A stretch of 10,722 nucleotides of DNA from Euryarchaeota archaeon UBA257 (GCA_002498985.1 DAJO01000032.1:8536-19257), one strand, 5' to 3'; positions 1 through 7,057 are shown, counted from the first letter of the stretch. Notes: generated by a model from the sequence alone, not told the origin. Numbers and translations: made by a program.

Positions 1-2458
1 CTGGAATCAAGAAATTTTCATCAAATTTTACGAAGCGGGGTTAGTAGAAAGGCGCTTTGCCCCTGTAAATTGGTGTGTTGATTGTGACACTGTACTTGCA
101 AATGAACAAGTAAAGAATAATCGTTGTTGGAGATGTGGGTTAGAGGTCGTTCAGAATGATATGGCTCAGTGGTTTCTTCGAATGACTGAATATGCAGATG
201 AATTATTAGACGATTTAGAAAATATAGACTTTCCTGAAAATGTGAAAGCTATGCAACGTAATTGGATAGGCCGTTCGCAAGGTGCGCATATTGATTTCTC
301 AGTGGAAGGCGAAGATTCCGTTATCGGTGCATTTACTACTAGGCCTGATACTATATTCGGAGTTACTTTTGTAACACTTTCACCAGAACACCCCCTTTGT
401 GAATCTCTTGTTTTAGGTACAGAATATGAAGAAGATTGGCGCAATCTTCGTGATGAATGCGCCAAAATGTCTGAGTTTGAAAGAATAAATATGCTTAAGG
501 AAAAGAAAGGCGTCCCTCTCGGAAGATTTGCTGTAAATCCTTTAAATGGAGATAAAGTTCCGATATATGCTGGCAATTTTGTAGTTGCTAGCTATGGAAC
601 TGGGGCGGTCATGGCTGTCCCTGGGCATGACCAGAGAGATTATGACTTTGCTAGAAAATATAATCTTCCTATCAAACCAGTACTTTCAAGAAACCCTGAT
701 GATGAAGCCATTGAGCAAAACCCCGTATTCGACTCACTTGGTTATATGAAAAATTCTTCACGTGATGGTTTTGATGGATTATTTGGAGATGAGGCAAAAG
801 CTCGTGTGATTGAAACTCTTGAATCTGAAGGTTCAGGATATGGTACCGTACAATACAGACTCAAAGACTGGCTATTGAGTCGTCAAAGATTTTGGGGGAC
901 CCCAATACCTATGTTACATTGTGATAGTTGTGGAGTTATTCCTGTATCTAGTTCGGATTTACCAGTCAGACTTCCTTTGGATATTAAATTTAGTTGGGAC
1001 GAGAGTGGTAATCCATTAGCATCAAATGAAGAATTTCTTAATGTTAATTGCCCCAAATGTGGAGAATTAGCAAAGCGTGAGACAGACACAATGGATACAT
1101 TTTATGACTCCTCGTGGTACTTTTTCAGATATGCAAATTCAAAGAATTTGAGTAGCCCATTTGATAAAGAAATAGTTGATTATTGGATGCAAGACGGTAT
1201 TGATTTGTATATTGGGGGAATTGAACATGCCGTCATGCATCTCCTTTATGCTAGATTTTTCACAAAAGCAATGAGAGATCTTGAAATGAATAGTATCGGG
1301 GAACCTTTCGGACAATTAGTTTGTCAAGGAATGTTAAATGCCCCTGCTCCATTCTGTAGTGAATGTAATATTGAATACCATGTAGATAAAAATGGTGGGA
1401 AATGCCCCACTTGTGATGCTGCTCTTGAAAACAGACAAGCAAAGATGAGTAAATCTCTGGGCAATACTGTCAGTCCAGGATCAATGGTAGAAGAATATGG
1501 TGCAGATACTGTACGATTATTCATACTTTATGGGGCAAATCCTGAAGCAGGAATGGACTGGTCAGATAATGCCATTATATCCAATCATAAGCAAATGCAA
1601 TCAATCATTGATGCATTCGAATCCTCAAGATCTTTCATAGATGAACCTAGTGAAATCGACTCTTGGTTACTATCTAAGATGAGACTTAATCACCTAAGAT
1701 GGGAATCAGCGATGGAAAATGTTAGTCTTAGAGAAGGTGTGATGATTAGCCATTTTGAGATGCTATCTGATTGGCAATGGTACAGGAGGAGAGGTGGTTC
1801 AAATAGAAAATCTGCTGAACTTTTCTTCAGACATTGGATTCCAATGTTGGCTCCTGCGACTCCTCACATAGCAGAAGAGTTTTGGTCAAAGATTGGTAAT
1901 CAAGAAATGGTAAGTGAATATATCATTAACAGTGTTAGTGAACTTGAAGACGATATAATCCACATTGCCAAAGAGGAATATCTCAGAGACTTGATTGATA
2001 GTTCTAGGAATGTAAAAGGTTTGGCTATGAGACATTCAAAAGTAGATATTTCTAAATGTATTATACAAACATCCCCTTCATGGAAAAATGATATTGCCAT
2101 TGAAGCCTTATCTCTTTTAAATGAAAATTTCAATTTTAAGAAAAATGGAATGAATCATGTAAAATCATTAGAAGTATTCGGAGTTGAAAAATTACGTGGA
2201 GATGTAATTCAAACTTGGCAATCATTCACTACTGGAAATAAGAAAACAAGGGGTAAGATATACACTTGGTCGGAAGCTGAAAAATGTTTGATTAACTTGA
2301 GATTTAACGAATCAGAATTTATTAACAATAATGCAGATTTTATTGCAAACACTCTGTCAGTAGATAACGTATTTTCCTATGATGTCGGTGATGGAGATGA
2401 TGTTGCAGGCAAAGCCCGAGTTTCTTCACCACTGAATCCAGGTATTGCATTCGTTTAG
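1..2458 (+). CDS. leuS: Leucyl-tRNA synthetase (LeuRS), 5' end outside window
   Basis: Class I synthetase that charges tRNA-Leu with leucine in the cytoplasm. The reading frame is open to the left edge (first full codon at base 2), so the ATG at 161 is internal. About 818 residues are visible; the N-terminal part with the HIGH motif is missing. In order: a zinc knuckle with Cys codons at 74, 83, 125 and 134; the CP1 editing domain with TRPDT (338-352) and GHDQRD (623-640), typical of post-transfer editing; a second zinc pair (920/929 and 1049/1058) ahead of the ETDTMDTF-DSSWY block; a third CxxC pair (1355/1364 and 1403/1412); KMSKS at 1442-1456; then the anticodon-binding helical domain. The editing domain follows the first zinc knuckle, as in bacterial LeuRS. 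The C-terminus, ending PLNPGIAFV, looks archaeal instead. The stop is TAG. Family assignment is very secure. Confidence 0.96.
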   Translation, partial: WNQEIFIKFYEAGLVERRFAPVNWCVDCDTVLANEQVKNNRCWRCGLEVVQNDMAQWFLRMTEYADELLDDLENIDFPENVKAMQRNWIGRSQGAHIDFSVEGEDSVIGAFTTRPDTIFGVTFVTLSPEHPLCESLVLGTEYEEDWRNLRDECAKMSEFERINMLKEKKGVPLGRFAVNPLNGDKVPIYAGNFVVASYGTGAVMAVPGHDQRDYDFARKYNLPIKPVLSRNPDDEAIEQNPVFDSLGYMKNSSRDGFDGLFGDEAKARVIETLESEGSGYGTVQYRLKDWLLSRQRFWGTPIPMLHCDSCGVIPVSSSDLPVRLPLDIKFSWDESGNPLASNEEFLNVNCPKCGELAKRETDTMDTFYDSSWYFFRYANSKNLSSPFDKEIVDYWMQDGIDLYIGGIEHAVMHLLYARFFTKAMRDLEMNSIGEPFGQLVCQGMLNAPAPFCSECNIEYHVDKNGGKCPTCDAALENRQAKMSKSLGNTVSPGSMVEEYGADTVRLFILYGANPEAGMDWSDNAIISNHKQMQSIIDAFESSRSFIDEPSEIDSWLLSKMRLNHLRWESAMENVSLREGVMISHFEMLSDWQWYRRRGGSNRKSAELFFRHWIPMLAPATPHIAEEFWSKIGNQEMVSEYIINSVSELEDDIIHIAKEEYLRDLIDSSRNVKGLAMRHSKVDISKCIIQTSPSWKNDIAIEALSLLNENFNFKKNGMNHVKSLEVFGVEKLRGDVIQTWQSFTTGNKKTRGKIYTWSEAEKCLINLRFNESEFINNNADFIANTLSVDNVFSYDVGDGDDVAGKARVSSPLNPGIAFV

Positions 2459-2460
2459 GA

Positions 2461-2469
2461 TTTATTTTT
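2461..2469 (+). terminator. T-rich tract after leuS, possible archaeal terminator
   Basis: A run of eight T in nine bases follows the leuS stop by two bases. Archaeal RNA polymerase commonly terminates at oligo-T stretches without a hairpin. The same stretch could instead be part of a weak TATA element for the gene at 2520. No stem-loop is seen here. Confidence 0.3.
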
Positions 2470-2519
2470 CTAATTCCCTTCACGGTGGGTTCATGGTCCT
2501 CTTTCACTTGGACTAATTA

Positions 2520-3572
2520 TTGAGTGACCAAGAAGAAGGTAAGAAGAGGCCAAAGCGCCGAAATCGTCGTCATCGTTCCAATGGGAAAAAAACTCCATCC
2601 GGAGTAAAGCCCAAGGGCGATAAAGAAGCAGTAGAGCGTGCTCTATCTCGTTTTACTATAGATCCTCCACCAATGGGTTTTACTCAAGATATTGACCCCC
2701 CTGCAAAAACTGTTAATATTAACTGGAAGTTGAATGCTGTTCCGAAATCTGTTCAAAATAAAGCCAGCCCATTAGTTTGCTCACCAGGTGAATTTGGATT
2801 TCTTCCTGAAGAAAGAGTAGAACAAATTGCAAAAAAAATTGAGAAATTAGATATCACTCTTGAACAATCACTTTCTCTTAGAAGTGCCCTAAATCAAGAA
2901 AAAAGTGTTTATTCTCATGGAAGGCTAATGAGTCGAGCAAATGAATTGAAGAGACGTTATGATTCAGGAGAAAGTGTTTTATCTTTATCTACCAGATTCG
3001 ACGCCCCTCCCGTCAATGTATTTAGGGCAATTTTAACTGGAAGAGGGTGGTCAAAAAATAAGATTAAAGAAACTCTCAAAGCACCCAGCAAACTCAATCA
3101 GAGAGATAGAGAACAATTTCAACTTGCAGAATCTGCGGACCGTGTAAGCTCAGTAAATCAATCTGAAACTCAAAGTGCTGCCGAAGTTTTTGAAGATATT
3201 TTATGTGATTATTTCGACTCACTCAATATTAGATTCAGGCGTCAAGAAGAATTACTAGATGAGCAAAAAAAATCTGAAGGACGTGCTATAATAACTCCCG
3301 ACTTATTACTATTGGACGATGTTAGAATCAATGGTATTCCTTGTGCTTGGATTGATGCGAAACACTTTTTCGGAGCAGATTTAAGATTTCCACGGAAAAA
3401 AACCCAGAAACAAGTCGATAGATACGTCAATGAATACGGCCAAGGAGCTATTGTTTATCGGCATGGCTTTTGTGAAACACTAAAATTAAGAGGAGCTATT
3501 TTATTAGATTCTAGCCCACTAAACTTACAACCATTAACAACATTTCATGAAAATTTATCTAATTCAGAATAG
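2520..3572 (+). CDS. TPD-motif PD-(D/E)XK nuclease, CDIN1/C15orf41-like
   Basis: Predicted metal-dependent nuclease of 350 residues. Residues 1-36 are a very basic, low-complexity tail, likely to contact nucleic acid. Residues 140-185 look like the helix-turn-helix region of this family, with a 'PP-x-N-V-x-R-A-I-L' core. The C-terminal nuclease core has conserved acidic residues at Glu222/Glu225, the signature Thr-Pro-Asp at 259-261 followed by a hydrophobic strand, then Asp279-Ala-Lys281 (the D/E-x-K pair) with 'HFFG' after it, and a 'YGQGAIVYRHGF' strand at 306-317. The same order (TPD, E/D-x-K, FG, G-x-G-hydrophobic-Y-x-x-GF) occurs in human CDIN1, mutated in congenital dyserythropoietic anaemia type I. 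The substrate in archaea is not known to me. The start is TTG at 2520, because an in-frame TAA lies at 2514-2516 and the next ATG (residue 52) would remove the basic tail. No Shine-Dalgarno site is visible. The stop overlaps the convergent pantoate kinase gene by 9 bp. Confidence 0.8.
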   Translation: MSDQEEGKKRPKRRNRRHRSNGKKTPSGVKPKGDKEAVERALSRFTIDPPPMGFTQDIDPPAKTVNINWKLNAVPKSVQNKASPLVCSPGEFGFLPEERVEQIAKKIEKLDITLEQSLSLRSALNQEKSVYSHGRLMSRANELKRRYDSGESVLSLSTRFDAPPVNVFRAILTGRGWSKNKIKETLKAPSKLNQRDREQFQLAESADRVSSVNQSETQSAAEVFEDILCDYFDSLNIRFRRQEELLDEQKKSEGRAIITPDLLLLDDVRINGIPCAWIDAKHFFGADLRFPRKKTQKQVDRYVNEYGQGAIVYRHGFCETLKLRGAILLDSSPLNLQPLTTFHENLSNSE

Positions 3573-4538
3573 TTTCCCTATTTTTGTCTGGATAGTATTG
3601 AATCCTGCTTTTTCTAGATTTTTAATTAAAGACTCAGAATTTATATCGTTACATGATTCTATTTCTTTTGGCACGATAACTAAACTTCTACCTAGTAGGC
3701 ACAATAGAGGCTTCAGATTAAGATTTAATTTATTTATAATCTCATCAACTTCATTTAGTAGTTCTAATCTTAGAGAGTCATTTAGTAATCCACTTTCATT
3801 TACAAAAATATCTGATCTTTCCAATAATTCTTCCCAACGACCTATTTCCCATTTACCATTTACGAGTTGATTCATCTGTTTATTTCCTGCCGAACTGATT
3901 GATTCTTTCCATTTTTCGTCATCAATGTATGATGAGGTATGTTTACCAGATTTTTCTTTCCAAGTTAGAATCACTTCTATTTCCTGGGTCCAACCTTCTG
4001 ATTTCCCGGGTCCTCTATTGAGTAATTTTCCACTAAATGGTGCCCCAGGTGAAGTTCTTCGCTCAACTCCTCCTGCTGCTAAAGCAGTAACATCGCCCAG
4101 TCCTGTAGAAAGTTCTCTTTCTACTCTGTGTGCAATAGCAAATGCTCTTCTCAAACTTTCTTCATGTGGCTCACCCAATGCTCTCTGAAATGCAATTGCT
4201 GCGGAAATCGCTCCCGAGGCAGACATTCCGAATCCTTGAGATAGTGGCAATTTTAATTTTACAGCTAAATCCCATGAGTATTCTCTAACGCCTTTGATTT
4301 CTTCAGATAGTAATTCCAACGTTCGTTGATATAGATTTCTTCTTCCAATCCCTTCAATGAATTTAATGTTAATTTCAAAATCGCCTTCGATTCCTCTGGC
4401 GATAGTTTCGACTCCTTGCTGCAAACAAAGGCCTGCTCCTAAACTACCTTGATTCATGATTTCTTTTTGTTCATCATCAACTGTGAAAATCAGAGTCACA
4501 TGTGAGCCGCATTCACCACGCCCCATTACCACAGTCAT
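3564..4538 (-). CDS. Pantoate kinase (archaeal CoA biosynthesis, GHMP kinase family)
   Basis: Phosphorylates pantoate to 4-phosphopantoate with ATP. This is the archaeal replacement for the bacterial pantothenate kinase step; phosphopantothenate synthetase acts next in the CoA pathway. The protein has 324 residues. Visible family marks are the N-terminal strand with 'GSLGAGLCLQQGVET' (31-45), which corresponds to the 'GSRGAG-CL--GV' stretch of archaeal pantoate kinases; the GHMP ATP-binding loop 'LPLSQGFGMSASGAISAA' (97-114); and 'ELSTGLGDVTALAAGGVERR' (142-161) followed by 'SPGAP', which holds the catalytic and substrate-side residues. The N-terminal 'GRGECGSHVT' replaces the more usual 'APGHITG-F', a modest divergence. 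The start is ATG at 4538; an ATG four codons downstream is an alternative. It lies 45 bp behind rpoD with its own TATA-like element, so it may be transcribed separately as well as by read-through. It converges on the upstream nuclease gene. Confidence 0.87.
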   Translation of the reverse strand: MTVVMGRGECGSHVTLIFTVDDEQKEIMNQGSLGAGLCLQQGVETIARGIEGDFEINIKFIEGIGRRNLYQRTLELLSEEIKGVREYSWDLAVKLKLPLSQGFGMSASGAISAAIAFQRALGEPHEESLRRAFAIAHRVERELSTGLGDVTALAAGGVERRTSPGAPFSGKLLNRGPGKSEGWTQEIEVILTWKEKSGKHTSSYIDDEKWKESISSAGNKQMNQLVNGKWEIGRWEELLERSDIFVNESGLLNDSLRLELLNEVDEIINKLNLNLKPLLCLLGRSLVIVPKEIESCNDINSESLIKNLEKAGFNTIQTKIGKLF

Positions 4539-4561
4539 GCTATCGCATCCTGTATCTAACT

Positions 4562-4570
4562 GAATAAATA
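4562..4570 (-). promoter_or_regulatory. TATA-like element for pantoate kinase
   Basis: On the minus strand the gap between rpoD and the kinase contains TATTTATTC. Its centre is about 28 bases before the ATG at 4538, the spacing expected for an archaeal TATA box that drives a leaderless mRNA. No Shine-Dalgarno sequence precedes this ATG, unlike the genes inside the ribosomal block, which fits leaderless initiation. AT-richness makes chance matches common. Confidence 0.4.
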
Positions 4571-4583
4571 CTTGTTAATTTAA

Positions 4584-5468
4584 TTAGAGTATTGCTTTAG
4601 TATCTTGTTCGATAATATTGAATTTTCCAGCTAATTCCTTGACAGCCATGTTGAATGCAGTTCTCGGAGTCATTGACCCATCTGTTTCGAAACTTAGTAT
4701 GAATTCTCCTGGAATATCCTCTAAAGTTATAGCATCTTTGAAGTCTCTCGATTCTTCTGTTCCTTCACCAACATGATGCAGTTGTGACTTCAATTCTTCA
4801 ACTTTAAAATAATCCTCTAATTTACCATCTGAAAAATCTTTTGCTGTTATTCCTAGTTTCAGATCCCATAGTATCTTTGCTTTAGTTTTATTATTAATTA
4901 TTCCAATTTTTCTAGGTTCGAACGTAACTCCGCATGCGGGTGACCATTTTGCATGATCTCTACCTCTGCCCATTATTGCAGTAGCGTAAAATTCAACCAT
5001 TTGTCCATTAAATAATTTTGTAATTGCAATAGATTTATACAATTCTGGAATCTCTAAACTTGAATCTCCAAGGTAGTTTAGATCTTTTGCTGTTACCATA
5101 GTTCCTTCTTTGCTCCCAAAAGCCTTGCAAGTGTAAATCATAGTACACATCGGGCAACCCCTATCTTCTTCAACAAGTTCTGCACAGTTAGGGCACTCAT
5201 GTTGGAAATGAAATTCTTCATGGCGAGTAGGGATAGGAATCATTGCAAGCCTTTGTGCAATCACTTCGTCTGGTAAAGGCCCAGTTGTTTCCCAAACTTG
5301 ATCTTCTTGTTCTATAGTTCCCATTTCAAAACGCACAGTTTCTATAGCCATTTTTGGAGTATCTGAAATCAGACTCCTTCTAATTGAGTTTACCAAAGCC
5401 CTATCAGTATCGGCCAATAAAATTTTAATTTTATCATCTGATTCTTCAATAATTGTAACTTTAACCAT
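4584..5468 (-). CDS. rpoD: DNA-directed RNA polymerase subunit D (Rpo3)
   Basis: Archaeal equivalent of bacterial alpha and eukaryotic Rpb3. It pairs with Rpo11 to form the assembly platform of RNA polymerase. Taking the ATG at 5468 gives 294 residues starting MVKVTIIEES. This start is favoured because GAGGTGG lies 5 bases upstream (5474-5480) and the open frame further upstream runs into rps11. The dimerisation domain shows 'DRALVNSIRRSLIS' (22-35), 'AIETVRFE' (41-48) and 'IAQRLAMIPI' (70-79). A zinc-loop region follows with Cys92, Cys95, Cys105, Cys108 and Cys114, then 'RGRDHAKWSPA' (168-178), typical of archaeal Rpo3/Rpb3, and the closing dimerisation strand 'EFILSFETDGSMTP' (255-268). The ferredoxin-like domain with four Cys found in some archaeal D subunits is absent; the only later Cys is Cys179. 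It is the last gene of the tight uS13-uS4-uS11-Rpo3 cluster. Confidence 0.96.
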   Translation of the reverse strand: MVKVTIIEESDDKIKILLADTDRALVNSIRRSLISDTPKMAIETVRFEMGTIEQEDQVWETTGPLPDEVIAQRLAMIPIPTRHEEFHFQHECPNCAELVEEDRGCPMCTMIYTCKAFGSKEGTMVTAKDLNYLGDSSLEIPELYKSIAITKLFNGQMVEFYATAIMGRGRDHAKWSPACGVTFEPRKIGIINNKTKAKILWDLKLGITAKDFSDGKLEDYFKVEELKSQLHHVGEGTEESRDFKDAITLEDIPGEFILSFETDGSMTPRTAFNMAVKELAGKFNIIEQDTKAIL

Positions 5469-5473
5469 TTTTT

Positions 5474-5480
5474 CCACCTC
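5474..5480 (-). promoter_or_regulatory. Ribosome binding site of rpoD overlapping the rps11 stop
   Basis: The minus strand reads GAGGTGG five bases before the ATG at 5468. Its first bases lie within the TGA stop codon of rps11 (5479-5481). This fixes the rpoD start and suggests translational coupling between the two genes. Confidence 0.75.
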
Positions 5481-5859
5481 ACACTCTTCGGCCACGTCGG
5501 CCACCTTTTGCTTTCGTTCCATCTGTAGGGATTGGAGTCACGTCTTCAATACGTGTTATTTGAACGCCTGCTCTAGTAAGAGCACGAATTGCAGATGTAG
5601 CTCCAGGTGCATTGTGGTTTCGATTTCCACCCGCTCCTCTATATTTCACGATTACTTGATCAAATTCTTTCTCTGCAAGCATTTCTGCAATCCTTTCCGC
5701 GGCACGTGTTGAAGCAAATTGCCCTCCAGAGTCACTACCGCCCTTAGTTACCATACCGCCCGAAACTTTGCAAATTGTTTCCGCTCCAGTTAAATCGGTA
5801 GCAGTAATAAGAACATTGTTACTAGTACTGAAAATATGTAAAATCGCTTTATGCCCCAT
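5479..5859 (-). CDS. rps11: 30S ribosomal protein uS11
   Basis: Small-subunit platform protein next to the E site and mRNA exit, 126 residues and normal for the archaeal family. Recognisable blocks are 'NNVLITATDLTGAETI' (14-29), 'GGMVTKGGSDSGGQFAS' (34-50), and the C-terminal signature with 'RAGVQITRIEDVTPIPTDGT' (96-115) and the basic end 'KGGRRGRRV'. The start ATG at 5859 shares one base with the rps4 stop (TAATG) and is preceded by AGGAGG in the rps4 3' end (around 5865-5871). It is therefore very likely translated by coupling or reinitiation. It sits second from the end of the uS13-uS4-uS11-Rpo3 cluster. Confidence 0.98.
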   Translation of the reverse strand: MGHKAILHIFSTSNNVLITATDLTGAETICKVSGGMVTKGGSDSGGQFASTRAAERIAEMLAEKEFDQVIVKYRGAGGNRNHNAPGATSAIRALTRAGVQITRIEDVTPIPTDGTKAKGGRRGRRV

Positions 5860-6539
5860 TATTTCTCCTCCTTAGGAATAGTTTCTTCAATATTAGGTGC
5901 TTCTTCTGCATCCTTCTTGATTTGCTCAACGAAATCTTCTGTAGCAGCTCTAGGTCCTCCAACTTCTTCAATTTCTTCATCACTAACCATAGTCAATCTT
6001 AGTTTTTCCATTTCAACTCTGAACGGATGGGTAGGATCTTTGTAAACAGAGTTTGAAGAATAATTCAACATCTCTTCTTCTTCCTTCTTAATATGGTATC
6101 CAGGAACAGTCATACGTTGTTCGCCAATTGAAATGTGTCCATGAACAATCATATTTCTAGCAGCTCTCATGGATGGAGCCAATCCTCTGTAGTATACAAC
6201 AGATTGTAATCTTCGAGATAGCATATGTTCAACATTAATTTGTAGAACATCGTCCAGACTAGCGCCTTCAACTAAGAGCCCTTTACGACATAATGAATTT
6301 ATCATATCCGTTTTTTCTCTAGCAAAGTGTCCTTCAGTAGTATCCACTCTTCCAATAAGTTTCATTGCTTGGTTTCTGTGACGTCTTAAAGCAGATTTTT
6401 CTCTCCAAATCTCTTTCATACCACCAATTTTCTTCAGGCCATATTTTTCTTTCAAAGCATGCTCTTCATCTATACGTGCTTGTTTCCAAGGATGAGTTGG
6501 AGTTTGCGTTTTTGATCTTGCGAATTTTGGATCACCCAT
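5859..6539 (-). CDS. rps4: 30S ribosomal protein uS4
   Basis: Primary rRNA-binding protein that nucleates assembly of the 16S 5' domain. It has 226 residues, longer than the roughly 160-190 common in archaea. The start 'MGDPKFARSKTQTPTHPW' is the typical archaeal uS4 N-terminus. The S4 RNA-binding fold covers about 104-160, with 'MLSRRLQSVVYYRGLAPSMR' (106-125) and 'HGHISIG' (133-139). The C-terminal 40 or so residues form an acidic tail (many Glu, from about 186) beyond the conserved core. The ATG at 6539 has GAGGTGAG just upstream (6543-6550), overlapping the TGA of rps13. Bacterial S4 is the autogenous repressor of its operon; whether the archaeal protein does this here is unknown. Confidence 0.97.
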   Translation of the reverse strand: MGDPKFARSKTQTPTHPWKQARIDEEHALKEKYGLKKIGGMKEIWREKSALRRHRNQAMKLIGRVDTTEGHFAREKTDMINSLCRKGLLVEGASLDDVLQINVEHMLSRRLQSVVYYRGLAPSMRAARNMIVHGHISIGEQRMTVPGYHIKKEEEEMLNYSSNSVYKDPTHPFRVEMEKLRLTMVSDEEIEEVGGPRAATEDFVEQIKKDAEEAPNIEETIPKEEK

Positions 6540-6542
6540 TAA

Positions 6543-6550
6543 CTCACCTC
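6543..6550 (-). promoter_or_regulatory. Ribosome binding site of rps4 overlapping the rps13 stop
   Basis: The minus strand reads GAGGTGAG three bases before the ATG at 6539. The TGA of rps13 (6549-6551) runs into this Shine-Dalgarno site, the same arrangement as at the rps11/rpoD junction. Confidence 0.7.
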
Positions 6551-7013
6551 ACTTCTTCCTCTGCACACCAAGTGCAGTACCACTTCTTCCATTACTTCTA
6601 AGCCTCTGCCCACGAACTTTGTGGCCACTTCGGTGCCTTAATCCGCGGTATGTCTTCATTCCTGCTAGACGTGATATGTCATCATCCCTCGTCATCCTAA
6701 CGTCTAATGCAACCAAATGAGCATCTTCATTCGATTCTAAGTCTCTTTGCCTATTTACTAACCACCATGGAACATTTGTTGCGTACCCGTCAATAGTTTC
6801 TCTAAGCCTATCTTGTTCATCATCTCCAAGATGACCACCAAGTTTCGTACCATCGATTTCTGCTAGTCTGCAAAGTTGCTGTGAAGTTCTTACTCCAATA
6901 CCTTTTACAGATGTTAATCCAATGGCAATTGGTTTCAATCCATCTATGTCGCTGTCAGCCATTCTGATAATATAGGAGAAGTCATCTCCAATCTCTTGTT
7001 TTTCATTACTCAT
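6549..7013 (-). CDS. rps13: 30S ribosomal protein uS13
   Basis: Small-subunit head protein that touches the P-site tRNA and forms bridges to the large subunit, 154 residues. 'IAIGLTSVKGIGVRTSQQLC' (29-48) is the helix-turn-helix core of the family. The C-terminal signature 'TYRGLRHRSGHKVRGQRLRS' (121-140) followed by 'NGRSG' is diagnostic. The insertion between them is of the longer archaeal/eukaryotic S18-like type. The ATG at 7013 is chosen because GGAGG (7022-7026) lies 8 bases upstream; this gives an acidic extension of 17 residues before the next Met, at residue 18. It is the first gene of the cluster and is preceded by a 112-bp gap with promoter-like and hairpin-forming sequence. Confidence 0.97.
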   Translation of the reverse strand: MSNEKQEIGDDFSYIIRMADSDIDGLKPIAIGLTSVKGIGVRTSQQLCRLAEIDGTKLGGHLGDDEQDRLRETIDGYATNVPWWLVNRQRDLESNEDAHLVALDVRMTRDDDISRLAGMKTYRGLRHRSGHKVRGQRLRSNGRSGTALGVQRKK

Positions 7014-7021
7014 TGTACGGT

Positions 7022-7026
7022 CCTCC
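7022..7026 (-). promoter_or_regulatory. Shine-Dalgarno site of rps13
   Basis: The minus strand has GGAGG eight bases before the ATG at 7013. This supports that start over the Met at residue 18. Confidence 0.7.
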
Positions 7027-7032
7027 CGTGTT

Positions 7033-7057
7033 CACTGTTTCCAGTGGCCTTTACGGC
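7033..7057 (-). promoter_or_regulatory. Two adjacent hairpins in the rps13 leader
   Basis: In transcript sense, GCC-GTAAA-GGC (7057 to 7047) is followed with no spacer by CACTG-GAAA-CAGTG (7046 to 7033). The second is a 5-bp stem closed by a GNRA tetraloop. They end seven bases before the rps13 Shine-Dalgarno site. There is no coding frame here. It could be a cis-acting leader, for example a protein-binding site, but this is inferred from sequence alone and short stems do occur by chance. Confidence 0.4.

Noticed and set aside
161..2458. ATG at 161 as the start of the synthetase
   Set aside because: The same frame upstream to base 2 encodes the conserved first zinc knuckle of LeuRS, so the gene begins outside the window.
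2493..2516. Seven-codon frame (ATG at 2493) in front of the TPD nuclease
   Set aside because: It is too short, has no ribosome binding site, ends before the nuclease start and shows no sign of being coding.
3547..4188. Open frames on the plus strand across the pantoate kinase gene (3547-3870 and 3925-4188)
   Set aside because: They are antisense to a well-conserved kinase, with no recognisable product and low-complexity Ser/Phe-rich translations.
5469..5522. 18-residue N-terminal extension of Rpo3 from the ATG at 5522
   Set aside because: It lies mostly inside rps11, is not like Rpo3, and a good Shine-Dalgarno site precedes the ATG at 5468.
7033..7046. GAAA-loop hairpin as a transcription terminator of the methyltransferase gene
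   Set aside because: It has no following T tract, lies about 80 bases past the stop and is downstream of the likely rps13 promoter, so a leader role fits better.
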